In this document: positions 1 to 6,796 of the stretch, piece after piece | Position numbering within the stretch: the stretch's first letter is position 1 | How the letters are laid out: every line of letters starts with the position of its first letter | Source: Methanobacterium sp. | Lineage (GTDB): Archaea; Methanobacteriota; Methanobacteria; Methanobacteriales; Methanobacteriaceae | NCBI GenBank assembly: GCA_020854975.1 | Contig: JAHKLQ010000078.1 | Location: 1-9,782 of the forward strand | DNA: 9,782 bases | Reading direction: 5' to 3' | Notes under the pieces: generated by a model | The model's input: the letters and a program-made list of their open reading frames with translations, nothing else | Databases searched by the model: none | What the model was told of the DNA's origin: nothing | Made by a program: the position numbers and the translations under genes

Positions 1-2100
1 AAGCACAAAAAATGATTCTATAACACCTAAAACACCTAAAAAAGTAGCTACACTTAATACCATTTTCAAATCCCATTTTTCTGGCTCATTAGAGTATCTT
101 ACATTATCATAAGCAATGGTCATAATGGGTCCATCATTCAATAGTGCCAGTAAAACTATCATCAAAGCGGTAATGGGATAAAAATCGAATATGAGAATGG
201 ATGATGTGATGAAGAATAAAACCCGGATAGTTTCAGTTATCCGGTAAATGGAATAATTATTCATCCTCTGGAAAATTTTACGACTTTCTTTTATAGCATC
301 AATTATTACCGAGAGTCCTGGGCGGGTAATAACTATTTCTGCAGCTGATTTAGCTGCATCTGTTGCTCCTGCAACTGCAATACCCACATTGGCCTTTTTG
401 AGTGCAGGAGAATCATTAACTCCATCTCCAGTCATGCCCACAATGTGTCCTTTATTTTGAAGTAATTCAACTATGTGGTATTTATGTTCAGGGAATACTT
501 CTGCAAATCCATCTGTTTCTTCAACAAGTTTCCCTGCTATTCTATCAGACTTATTTTCAAAATCAGGGGGAATAATAATATTGGTTCCAAGATTAACCAC
601 TTGGGATATTTCTTTGGCAATGGCAATGTGATCTCCGGTTACCATTTTCACATCTACTCCCATAGTTTCAGCTGTTTTAATAGTTTCTGCTGAATCTTCA
701 CGGGGAGGATCGTAAAGACCAAAAAGACCTACATATTCCCATTCACCTGATTCATTAGTTTTTGCAACTCCCAGGGCACGATACCCTTTTCTAGCGAAGT
801 TATCTACAGATTCATTCATTTCAGAATCAACATCTTCATCCCTGCTGGTGAGCGATAATATTACTTGAGTTGCACCTTTTGAAACTTTAAACTGTCTACC
901 TTCAGGACCCTCTACTAAAGCTTCAGTACGCTTTGAAACAGGATCAAACGGTTTAAAATTAATTATTTTGTATTCATCTAATTTAATGGAGTTTTCTCTG
1001 GCTTTAAATATTACTGCTACATCAATAGGATCTTTGCTGTCCTTTTGTGAGGCGAGTCTACCATATAAAAGAACTTCCTCTCCTTTAAAGTTTCTAAATG
1101 GTTGTATTTCTCCCAAAGTCAGCTCGTTTTTAGTAATTGTCCCTGTTTTATCACTGCATAAAATATCTACCCCTGCCATTTCTTCAATGGCCACTAATTT
1201 ACTGACTATTGCTTCTTTTTTAGCCAGGGCCACTGCACCAACCGCCATAGTAACTGAAAGTACAGCAGGGAGAGCCACGGGTATGGAAGCGACTATAAGG
1301 ACCAGTGCAAACTGCAGGGTAGTAAAAAAGCTTTCATGACGGAATAAGGAGGCAATGAAAATAATGGCAACCATGATAACTGCCAGTATAATTAAAAAAT
1401 CACCAATTTTAATAACAGTTTTTTGGAGAAAACTCTGTGTTTGGGCTTCTTCAACTAATTGGGCAGTTTTACCAAAGAAAGTGTTCAATCCAGTGGCAAT
1501 AACCAGGGCATTAGTTTCCCCCTGGTTGATAATGGAACCAGAATAAGCAATATCTGAAGTTTTTTTGTCTACAGGAAGTGATTCCCCAGTTAGGGCTGAT
1601 TCATCAGCTGAAATTCCATCCATTATCTTTGAATCAGCTGGAACAATATCTCCAGAACCTATATGGATAATATCTCCAGGAACAAGTCTTTTTGCAGAGA
1701 TATCATACCATTTCCCATCACGTAATACTTTTGCTTTTAGGGCAAGTCTTTCTTTAAGTAATTCAATTGCATTATCTGCTTTATGTTCCTGCCAAAACCC
1801 TACAACTGCATTTAAAACCAGTAAGGTAAATATTATTGCCAAATCTTCATAACGTTGAATTACAGCAGATAAAATGACTGCAACTTCTATAAGCCAGGGG
1901 ATAGGTCCCCAAAAATATTTAAGAAATTTAATAATGGGATTAACTTTTTTTTCCGGAATTTCATTAGGGCCATAGATTTCAAGGCGTTTTTTTGCCTCTT
2001 CTGAAGTAAGTCCTTTTTTATTGGAAGACAAAGCATCCAGAACATCACTGATTGAACTTTCTTTCACCTTCTCTCTATCTTCTAAAATATTCTGACTCAT
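1..2100 (-). CDS. Plasma-membrane-type proton-pumping P-type ATPase (type IIIA), 3' end outside window
   Basis: The protein would use ATP to export protons across the cytoplasmic membrane. Translating the minus strand from ATG at 2098-2100 gives 700 residues with no stop before the window edge. An in-frame TGA lies upstream and there is no other nearby start. Seen in order: a cytoplasmic N-terminal cation-ATPase segment (about 10-50); helices M1-M2 (about 55-110); an actuator domain with TGES at 171-174; M3-M4 with PVALP at 274-278; the phosphorylated aspartate D317 in CSDKTGT; the hinge GDGVND at 558-563; M5-M6 (about 620-665); and the start of M7. Residues known to matter in plant/fungal H+-ATPases have counterparts: N97 in M2, R626 in M5 and D656 in the M6 segment LLNDGPIMT. 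This argues for H+ rather than Ca2+, K+ or heavy-metal transport. Only M7-M10 and the C-terminus are missing. It lies downstream of ectC in the same direction, 377 bp away, so it probably has its own promoter. Confidence 0.93.
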   Translation of the reverse strand, partial: MSQNILEDREKVKESSISDVLDALSSNKKGLTSEEAKKRLEIYGPNEIPEKKVNPIIKFLKYFWGPIPWLIEVAVILSAVIQRYEDLAIIFTLLVLNAVVGFWQEHKADNAIELLKERLALKAKVLRDGKWYDISAKRLVPGDIIHIGSGDIVPADSKIMDGISADESALTGESLPVDKKTSDIAYSGSIINQGETNALVIATGLNTFFGKTAQLVEEAQTQSFLQKTVIKIGDFLIILAVIMVAIIFIASLFRHESFFTTLQFALVLIVASIPVALPAVLSVTMAVGAVALAKKEAIVSKLVAIEEMAGVDILCSDKTGTITKNELTLGEIQPFRNFKGEEVLLYGRLASQKDSKDPIDVAVIFKARENSIKLDEYKIINFKPFDPVSKRTEALVEGPEGRQFKVSKGATQVILSLTSRDEDVDSEMNESVDNFARKGYRALGVAKTNESGEWEYVGLFGLYDPPREDSAETIKTAETMGVDVKMVTGDHIAIAKEISQVVNLGTNIIIPPDFENKSDRIAGKLVEETDGFAEVFPEHKYHIVELLQNKGHIVGMTGDGVNDSPALKKANVGIAVAGATDAAKSAAEIVITRPGLSVIIDAIKESRKIFQRMNNYSIYRITETIRVLFFITSSILIFDFYPITALMIVLLALLNDGPIMTIAYDNVRYSNEPEKWDLKMVLSVATFLGVLGVIESFFVL

Positions 2101-2146
2101 ATTGATACTTAATTCACAATTCCGCTGTACAAGTCACAAAATTTAT

Positions 2147-2167
2147 CTAAAAATATACATTATATTT
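2147..2167 (-). promoter_or_regulatory. Candidate TATA region for the H+-ATPase gene
   Basis: Read on the minus strand, this stretch contains TATAATGTATATTTTT, the best TATA-like run upstream of the ATPase ATG at 2100. It lies about 50-65 nt before the start codon, which would give a leader of roughly 20-40 nt. No GGAGG-type ribosome binding site precedes the ATG, so initiation may not depend on Shine-Dalgarno pairing. The region is AT-rich throughout, so the call is weak. Confidence 0.35.
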
Positions 2168-2394
2168 CATGATTTAAGCCATCACAACAGCGTGGACACA
2201 AATAAAAAAGGTCCAACATCTGTTGAAGGAAGGTGTTAAAGGGGTTGAAATATATCTTAAATCGAAATTATATGGATGTTAACATTTCTGTTTATGAAAT
2301 TATTTATAAATTGTGTGGTTTCAGTGATGCAATTCATGATTATGGTATGTGATTGGGTAAGATATCATTGATAAATAGGTTAAGGGATATTTTA

Positions 2395-2422
2395 AGAAAG
2401 AATAAGGGGTAATTAACTACCC
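2395..2422 (-). terminator. Possible terminator of the ect operon
   Basis: A near-palindrome with arms GGGTA (2407-2411) and TACCC (2418-2422) lies about 55 nt after the ectC stop in the direction of transcription. On the minus strand it is followed by a pyrimidine/T-rich run, CTTATTCTTTCTT. Archaeal termination relies mainly on T-rich tracts, so the hairpin may be incidental. Its position after the last ect gene supports the call. Confidence 0.35.
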
Positions 2423-2477
2423 ATACTATTAAAATGAGTTTTTTCACTTATTAACTGGTTTTCAAGTAATGTTCCCT

Positions 2478-2891
2478 TTATTTTTCAACTACTGATTGGG
2501 GGTTGACTTTAACATAGGAACCATCCTTATCATGAATCTCAGTACCCACTAGTGCCGGGTTAAAAACACATAATAATCTAAGGTCCTTTTTATAGGCCCG
2601 AAGATAGTGACGGTCATGTTTGTCCAGTGCATACATGGTGCCGGGTTTAATGGGATAAACAGTACCATCATTTGTTGTTTCGATTTCTCCTTCTCCTTCT
2701 ACACAGTAAACAGCTTCTACATGGTTTTTATACCAGATTAAAGTTTCAGTGTTGGCATAAATTATGGTTTCATTAAAAGAAAAACCCATATCATCTTCTT
2801 CTATAAGAAAACGTTTGCTAACCCAGTTATTATTTTCAGCGAAAACTTCCCGACTGCTACCTTCAATCTCTTCCAGTGTTCTAACTATCAT
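2478..2891 (-). CDS. ectC: L-ectoine synthase EctC
   Basis: EctC closes N-gamma-acetyl-L-2,4-diaminobutyrate into ectoine with loss of water, the last step of ectoine synthesis in the cytoplasm. The 137-residue product is the usual family length and is a single cupin domain. Recognisable signatures are MGFSFNETIIYANTET (35-50), WYKNHVEAVYC (53-63), EGEGEIET (65-72), YALDKHDRHYLRA (87-99) and CVFNP (108-112). E59, Y87 and H95 match the metal-binding/catalytic Glu, Tyr and His described for bacterial EctC (positions 57, 85 and 93 there). The start ATG (2889-2891) lies inside the end of ectB, an 11-bp overlap, with GAGG 9 nt upstream, so translation is probably coupled to ectB. It is the last gene of the ectABC operon. 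There is no sign of truncation and the identification is very secure. Confidence 0.97.
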   Translation of the reverse strand: MIVRTLEEIEGSSREVFAENNNWVSKRFLIEEDDMGFSFNETIIYANTETLIWYKNHVEAVYCVEGEGEIETTNDGTVYPIKPGTMYALDKHDRHYLRAYKKDLRLLCVFNPALVGTEIHDKDGSYVKVNPQSVVEK

Positions 2892-4164
2892 TGTTCATTT
2901 CCTCGATCATGGATTCTCTTTTTTCCAGGATAGCTTTAATTGAATCTTCAATTATACCTAAACCCTTTTTAAGTAAATCAGAGTCAATGGTTAATGGAGA
3001 CAAGAATTTTAACACATTATCCTCAGCACCTGCTAGTTCTATCAGAAGACCTCTTGAAAATGCTTCTTCTGATACATCACTACAGAAACCTCTTAAAGGA
3101 ATTTTGAGTCCGTATATTAATCCTTTACCATGCACTTCTGCTTGAAGGCCAGGATATTTCTTTTTTATTTCTATTAACCTTTCTTTTAGTATTTTCTCTT
3201 TACTTTTCACTGCTTTGGAAAGGTTATCATTCTCCCAGTAGCTTAAAAGTTCTGAAGATGCTACGAAAGCCAGGTTATTGCCTCTGAAGGTGCCGGTATG
3301 TTCTCCTGGTTTCCACTGATCTAATTCGGATTTCATCAGCACCATGGATAAAGGTAAACCTCCTCCAATTGATTTGGAGAGCGTGATAATATCGGGGTTG
3401 ATCCCGGAACTTTCAAAACTGAAAAAACTCCCACTACGGCCATTTCCTACCTGAATATCATCTACAATTAGTAATATGTCGAAATCTTTGCATATCTGTT
3501 CGATATCTCTCAGCCATTCATCACTGGCCACATTTATGCCACCCTCAGCTTGAATGGTTTCCAGAATTATGGCAGCGGGTAAATCCACTCCACTGCTTTG
3601 GTCCTCCAAGTACCTTCTGAGATAATCTGCGGTGTTAACATCAGCTCCAAAGTAGCCATCAAAAGGCATAAAACTTACATTGGTTCGGTTGATAAATGCT
3701 TCGTCTCTATAAAATGCATTGGCAGTTACAGCCATAGATCCCATGGTCAGCCCATGGAAAGCATTGGTAAAGGCAATGATATTCCTTCTACCCTTAACCA
3801 TTCTAACCAATTTTAAAGCTGTTTCCACAGCATTAGTACCGGTAGGTCCAGTAAATTGTATTTTGTATTCCATGTGCCTGGGATGTAAGATAATATCATA
3901 GAATTTCTCTAAAAATATCTTTTTGGCAGTGGTTGCCTTATCCAGACCATGAATAATACCATCGTCTTGTATATATTTTATTAGGGCTTCTGAAACCAGG
4001 GGATTGTTATGCCCGTAGTTTAAAGTTCCTGCACCTGCAAAGAAGTCGATATATTCATTTCCTTGTTCATCATACAAGGTAGACCCCTTTGCTTTCTGAA
4101 ATATTACCGGAAAACTTCTTATATAACTACGAACTTGTGATTCATGTTGTTTGAATGTTTTCAT
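2881..4164 (-). CDS. ectB: Diaminobutyrate--2-oxoglutarate transaminase EctB
   Basis: EctB is the PLP-dependent class III aminotransferase that converts L-aspartate-4-semialdehyde plus glutamate into L-2,4-diaminobutyrate, the first dedicated ectoine step. The 427-residue product is full length for the family. Seen: GAGTLNYGHNNP (44-55); GPTGTNAVETALK (106-118), the phosphate/cofactor region; AFHGLTMG (135-142); a QAEGG segment (205-209); VDDIQVGNGRSG (234-245) with the PLP-ring aspartate; TLSKSIGGGLP (261-271) with K264 as the Schiff-base lysine; and GEHTGTFRGNN (287-297). The SKS-GGGLP and GEHxGTFRGNN blocks resemble bacterial EctB and distinguish it from ornithine or GABA aminotransferases. 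The ATG at 4162-4164 is preceded by GTGAT, which can pair with archaeal 16S rRNA. ectA ends 52 bp upstream and ectC overlaps the 3' end, so this is the middle gene of the operon. Confidence 0.97.
   Translation of the reverse strand: MKTFKQHESQVRSYIRSFPVIFQKAKGSTLYDEQGNEYIDFFAGAGTLNYGHNNPLVSEALIKYIQDDGIIHGLDKATTAKKIFLEKFYDIILHPRHMEYKIQFTGPTGTNAVETALKLVRMVKGRRNIIAFTNAFHGLTMGSMAVTANAFYRDEAFINRTNVSFMPFDGYFGADVNTADYLRRYLEDQSSGVDLPAAIILETIQAEGGINVASDEWLRDIEQICKDFDILLIVDDIQVGNGRSGSFFSFESSGINPDIITLSKSIGGGLPLSMVLMKSELDQWKPGEHTGTFRGNNLAFVASSELLSYWENDNLSKAVKSKEKILKERLIEIKKKYPGLQAEVHGKGLIYGLKIPLRGFCSDVSEEAFSRGLLIELAGAEDNVLKFLSPLTIDSDLLKKGLGIIEDSIKAILEKRESMIEEMNNDS
2898..2904 (-). promoter_or_regulatory. 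Ribosome binding site of ectC inside ectB
   Basis: Minus-strand GAGG (2901-2904) within the last codons of ectB lies 9 nt before the ectC ATG. It decides the overlapping start and supports translational coupling of ectB and ectC. Confidence 0.6.
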
Positions 4165-4216
4165 CTAATCACTACTGTTTAAAACACTATTTTCATGTCT
4201 ATTGAATGGTTTTCTC

Positions 4217-4726
4217 CTATTTATTTAAGGGGCCTATCCGAAGAAGTAGTTCCTCTTCATGATCTGATTCGCCAAACAAATCACTGGTAAAAAAGGGAAA
4301 TTTCTGAAGATTAGTATCCAGTTTGGAAGCAATTTTCCCAAATAAAGACATTGAAGCCTGATTTGAGGGCGTTACTGTGGTTTCAATGAATTTGGCTGGT
4401 TTAACTTCATTTCTTCCAAGGATATCCATCATCATTTTGGTTGCCAGACCCTGGCCACGTACACCAGGATGCACTGCCACCTGCCATATAAAAAGAGTGT
4501 TTTTTTGATGTGGATTAATGTAAGCAGATATATAACCAATTATTTCATTATCTAATTCTGATATTACGCTGGTTTGATCAAAATGGGCGCATATTAATAG
4601 ATAGTAATATAATGAATTAATATCTAGGGGTTTACATTTTTTTACCAGATGGAAAATCTGATTCCCGTCCTTTATTTGAGGTTTTCGAATAGTTATTGGC
4701 TTATTTTTATAGTTTTCACAGCCCAT
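4217..4726 (-). CDS. ectA: L-2,4-diaminobutyrate N-gamma-acetyltransferase EctA
   Basis: EctA is a GNAT acetyltransferase that moves an acetyl group from acetyl-CoA to the 4-amino group of diaminobutyrate, giving the EctC substrate. Family blocks are clear: IRKPQIKDG near the N-terminus, KCKPLDINSLYYYLLICAHF, the beta4-alpha3 acetyl-CoA loop QVAVHPGVRGQGLA, ETTVTPSNQASMSLF, FFTSDLFGE and the C-terminal LLLRIGP. The start chosen is ATG at 4724-4726 (169 residues). The frame is open to a TTG at 4763-4765 (182 residues), but neither that TTG nor the ATG has a good Shine-Dalgarno sequence. A TATA-like box (4750-4757) sits about 27 nt before the ATG, which fits a leaderless or near-leaderless transcript. 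It is the first gene of ectABC. Function is secure; the start is less so. Confidence 0.95.
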   Translation of the reverse strand: MGCENYKNKPITIRKPQIKDGNQIFHLVKKCKPLDINSLYYYLLICAHFDQTSVISELDNEIIGYISAYINPHQKNTLFIWQVAVHPGVRGQGLATKMMMDILGRNEVKPAKFIETTVTPSNQASMSLFGKIASKLDTNLQKFPFFTSDLFGESDHEEELLLRIGPLNK

Positions 4727-4749
4727 ACACAAATTTTTTTTCCCATCCC

Positions 4750-4757
4750 TTATAAAA
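4750..4757 (-). promoter_or_regulatory. Probable TATA box of the ect operon
   Basis: Minus-strand TTTTATAA is centred about 27 nt upstream of the A of the ectA ATG at 4726, the usual archaeal distance from TATA box to transcription start. This would put the start at or 1-2 nt before the ATG. The longer TTG-started reading would lie across the promoter. A distinct BRE is not obvious. Confidence 0.5.
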
Positions 4758-4997
4758 CTATTCAATAAAAATGGTCTTTTAGGATGCTTTAAACTGTAAT
4801 TGGCTGATTAATAGGCTTATTCTCATTCCATCTCAGTATCAATAAGTGGATTTTAAGAAGGAAATTAAATGATTCTTTCCGGTAATTATTTAATATTAAA
4901 AATAAGGAATAATTAGGCTTTAATATTGGGTATAAATGTGATTTGAAAATTTTAAAATAATTATTTCAGGGTGGAATGTATTTTTTGGATTTTATAG

Positions 4998-5011
4998 GCG
5001 AAGTTATATAT
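4998..5011 (+). promoter_or_regulatory. BRE/TATA promoter of the EFR1 gene
   Basis: GCGAAG (4998-5003, BRE-like purine/A element) directly precedes TTATATAT (5004-5011), a good match to an archaeal promoter. The predicted transcription start is about 5033, leaving a leader of roughly 40 nt before the ATG at 5076. Confidence 0.6.
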
Positions 5012-5016
5012 GAATA

Positions 5017-5034
5017 TGACAAAATTGACAAAAT
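5017..5034 (+). repeat. Tandem 9-bp repeat at the predicted start site
   Basis: TGACAAAAT occurs twice head to tail without a gap (5017-5025 and 5026-5034), between the TATA box and the predicted transcription start of the EFR1 gene. A regulator bound here would block initiation. That role is inference; the repeat itself is exact. Confidence 0.6.
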
Positions 5035-5075
5035 TAATATGCAATTTTTACATATTAATCAGTTGAGGGGTTGAT

Positions 5076-5897
5076 ATGGGTGAAATTGAGATTTATTATT
5101 TTTCAGGTACAGGGAATTCACTTCACATAGCCAAAGAATTAGAAAAACGAATTCCAGATACCAAAATAATTCCCCTGGTTAAGTTTTTAAATCAAGAAAT
5201 GGTTGAAACCAGTGCAAAAACAGTTGGATTTATATTCCCTATTCATATGGCAATGTCTCCAGTGCCTGTAAGGAAATTTCTGGAGAAACTTAACTTAAAA
5301 TCAGTAGAATATATTTTTGCCATAGCCACTCGAGTTGGTACTCAGCATAGGGCATTTGTTGATGTGGAAGATATATTGAAGAAGAAGGGTAAAGTTTTAG
5401 ATTCGTTTTTTTCATTAAATATGGCCAGTAATGACCCCAAATTCGATGATTGGCATGAGGCCACAGAAGAAGAAATAGCTCATCTGGAAGTTGAACTTCA
5501 AAGTAATCTGGATTTAATCCAGGAAATTATTACAAATAAAGAAAAAAGCCGAAAAAAAGATACAACATTTACCCGGGAAATGCCAGCATTCTCAATTATA
5601 TCAGTTTTTCTTCCATTTTTTAGTAGATTTTACAGTGTCAAGTTTTATTCTGATTCAAAGTGTGTTGGTTGTGGGACCTGTGAAAAGGTTTGCCTCTCTG
5701 GAAAAATAAAGGTAGTTAATGAAAAACCACTATGGCAGAAAGATGTTCCCTGCTTTTCCTGTTATGCCTGTATAAATTATTGCCCCCAACAAGCCATCCA
5801 AATTAAATCTCCACCCCTTGTAAAAACATATACTGAAGTTAATGGAAGGTATTCCCATCCCTATGCTACTTTGAAGGATATTGCCATGCAGAAATGA
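5076..5897 (+). CDS. EFR1-family ferredoxin: flavodoxin domain fused to a two-[4Fe-4S] ferredoxin
   Basis: Probably a cytoplasmic electron carrier/oxidoreductase that passes electrons between a flavin (FMN) and two iron-sulfur clusters; the partner is unknown. The 273-residue product has an N-terminal flavodoxin-like domain with the phosphate-binding loop YFSGTGNSLHIAK (8-20) and a second conserved stretch, GFIFPIHMAMSPVPVRKFL (51-69). A linker follows with a Lys-rich patch (155-161) and a hydrophobic segment (about 171-186). The C-terminal ferredoxin has C196-C199-C202-C206 and C226-C229-C232-C236, both CxxCxxCxxxC, though the usual proline after the last cysteine is present only in the second cluster (CPQ; the first has CLS). 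The start is supported by GAGGGGTTGAT just before the ATG. It is divergent from ectA, has its own promoter, and is followed by an AT-rich hairpin. The family is common in anaerobes and methanogens; the substrate is not known. Confidence 0.88.
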   Translation: MGEIEIYYFSGTGNSLHIAKELEKRIPDTKIIPLVKFLNQEMVETSAKTVGFIFPIHMAMSPVPVRKFLEKLNLKSVEYIFAIATRVGTQHRAFVDVEDILKKKGKVLDSFFSLNMASNDPKFDDWHEATEEEIAHLEVELQSNLDLIQEIITNKEKSRKKDTTFTREMPAFSIISVFLPFFSRFYSVKFYSDSKCVGCGTCEKVCLSGKIKVVNEKPLWQKDVPCFSCYACINYCPQQAIQIKSPPLVKTYTEVNGRYSHPYATLKDIAMQK

Positions 5898-5925
5898 TTT
5901 AAAACATTCAAATGTTATTTTAAAT
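5897..5925 (+). terminator. AT-rich hairpin after the EFR1 gene
   Basis: A stem starting at the last base of the stop codon pairs ATTTAAAA (5897-5904) with TTTTAAAT (5918-5925). The inner stem is CATT/AATG around a CA loop, with a 3-nt bulge on the 3' side. T-rich sequence is included in the 3' arm. It is plausible as a terminator but low in GC, so stability is modest. Confidence 0.4.
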
Positions 5926-6007
5926 AATATAGTGATAAAAGTCTATTTCATTGATTCATGTAATATGAACATTAGTAAGTTTGATCCCGTTTTAGCAGGA
6001 GTCCTTT

Positions 6008-6292
6008 ATGAAGAAAGTATTTTTATGGTGGTTGGTTGCCGGGAGTAAAGGTGGGGAAAACCGCGGCAGAATAATAGTTGAACTAAATAAGAGACCTTAT
6101 AATGCTAATAAACTTGCAGAGAAGCTTTCACTTGATTATAAAACCATCAGACACCATATGGATGTTTTGAAGGAAAACAATTTGGTTGAATCAACTGGGG
6201 AGAAGTACGGTGCGTTATACTTCCTTACTGACGAGATGGAAAAAAATTATAATGTCTTCCTGGAGATTTGGGAAGAATTTAATGAAGAATAG
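6008..6292 (+). CDS. Winged helix-turn-helix transcriptional regulator
   Basis: A small (94-residue) DNA-binding protein. The N-terminal part ([20 protein letters not shown], about 16-35) forms the first helix and turn. The helix-turn-helix lies at about 34-60, with a recognition helix around [15 protein letters not shown], and a beta wing follows ([14 protein letters not shown], 61-74). The C-terminus is an acidic helix (about 75-94) likely used for dimerisation. This is the ArsR-like single-domain pattern widespread in archaea; no cysteine metal site is present, so metal sensing is unlikely. AGGAG (5997-6001) lies 6 nt before the ATG and fixes the start. The gene lies 39 bp upstream of a small membrane protein gene in the same direction, an arrangement seen with archaeal regulators that may be controlled by, or control, their membrane partner. 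The target genes are unknown. Confidence 0.85.
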   Translation: MKKVFLWWLVAGSKGGENRGRIIVELNKRPYNANKLAEKLSLDYKTIRHHMDVLKENNLVESTGEKYGALYFLTDEMEKNYNVFLEIWEEFNEE

Positions 6293-6331
6293 AGTATAAT
6301 GAATTATATTAAAAGGATAGAAGGTGTAAAA

Positions 6332-6664
6332 ATGTTAATAGAAATTAATTTATTTGGGCTGTCGAATTTAATACCCACTTTGTTTGTATTGGTTAAAACA
6401 TCGGCTTTAATAACCAGTATTGCCAATATCATCCTTTTAATTGGAATGCTCTATGTGTATGTGGAAAGATACCTTAAAGTAAAATCCAAGTTCACCACAA
6501 CCCTGGTTTTATTTTCATTACTGTTCCTGGTTCAGAACATATTATTTTCCATTTATTTCGTGTTCAATCTTCCTGAAACCATCATTAATGCTGTGTTACC
6601 TTTAATATTTTTGGGGCTTGAATTTACAGCATTAGCATTGCTTTTAATGATAACAAGGGAATAA
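6332..6664 (+). CDS. Small three-helix membrane protein of unknown function
   Basis: The 110-residue product is almost entirely hydrophobic, with three predicted membrane helices: about residues 12-42 (one long or two short helices starting LFVLVKTSALITSIANIILL), about 51-74 (TTLVLFSLLFLVQNILFSIY) and about 82-106 (INAVLPLIFLGLEFTALALL). A basic cytosolic loop (ERYLKVKSK) lies between the first two. The start at 6332 is chosen because AAGGTG (6321-6326) is correctly spaced before it; an upstream in-frame ATG at 6299 would add 11 residues but lacks a ribosome binding site. It is most likely co-transcribed with the winged-helix gene 39 bp upstream. The layout resembles uncharacterised archaeal membrane proteins encoded next to HTH regulators (DUF7521-like), but membership is a guess from the hydrophobicity pattern and context. 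No catalytic motif is seen. Confidence 0.75.
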   Translation: MLIEINLFGLSNLIPTLFVLVKTSALITSIANIILLIGMLYVYVERYLKVKSKFTTTLVLFSLLFLVQNILFSIYFVFNLPETIINAVLPLIFLGLEFTALALLLMITRE

Positions 6665-6715
6665 CTTCCATATTTTTATCATTAGGCTTATTTTATCATT
6701 GTTTTATCAAATTAA
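6665..6715 (+). terminator. T-rich tract after the regulator/membrane-protein pair
   Basis: Directly after the stop codon the plus strand carries several T runs (ATATTTTTATC, CTTATTTTATC, TTGTTTTATC) without a strong hairpin. U-rich tracts of this kind are sufficient for archaeal termination. The ATTTTATC-like unit recurs about three times. Confidence 0.4.
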
Positions 6716-6796
6716 ACTCTAAAATTGTTTTTAATATTTCTAATTTTACTTACCTAACCTATAATCTGGAATGAATTTGGAGGTAAAAGGGAGGAA

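Larger units (their letters stand above)
2101..2477. other. Intergenic region between ectC and the H+-ATPase gene
   Basis: This 377-bp stretch has no convincing gene. It holds the presumed ectC terminator at its right end and the ATPase promoter at its left end. In the middle is a short plus-strand open frame (GTG or internal ATG at 2272, ending TGA about 2352, 26-39 codons) preceded by AAGGAAGGTG. Its product is not recognised and it is not called. A weak palindrome, CAACA-TC-TGTTG, lies at 2214-2225. Confidence 0.5.
4766..5075. other. Divergent intergenic region between ectA and the EFR1 gene
   Basis: This 310-bp AT-rich region separates leftward ectA from the rightward flavodoxin/ferredoxin gene. 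It contains the rightward promoter (4998-5011) and tandem 9-mers (5017-5034). Upstream of the putative ectA TATA box lie AT-rich stretches that could bind a salt-responsive regulator, but no specific operator was recognised. No ectR-like gene or other coding sequence was found here. Confidence 0.6.

Noticed and set aside
475..1852. Several plus-strand open frames of 60-120 codons opposite the ATPase
   Set aside because: They lie antisense to a highly conserved P-type ATPase reading frame, have no recognisable product or consistent ribosome binding sites, and are explained as shadows.
2196..2216. TGGAC/GTCCA inverted repeat with a 13-nt spacer upstream of the ATPase
   Set aside because: Only 5-bp arms with a long A-rich spacer; expected by chance in a region of this size.
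2233..2352. Plus-strand 26-39 codon frame with a GGTG-like motif in the ectC-ATPase intergenic region
   Set aside because: The product is unrecognised, the start signal is ambiguous, and the spacing to the ATG at 2272 is too long. Not called as a gene.
2891..3901. Plus-strand open frames opposite ectB
   Set aside because: They are antisense to the full-length aminotransferase, have Ser/Pro-rich low-information translations, and lack a recognisable domain.
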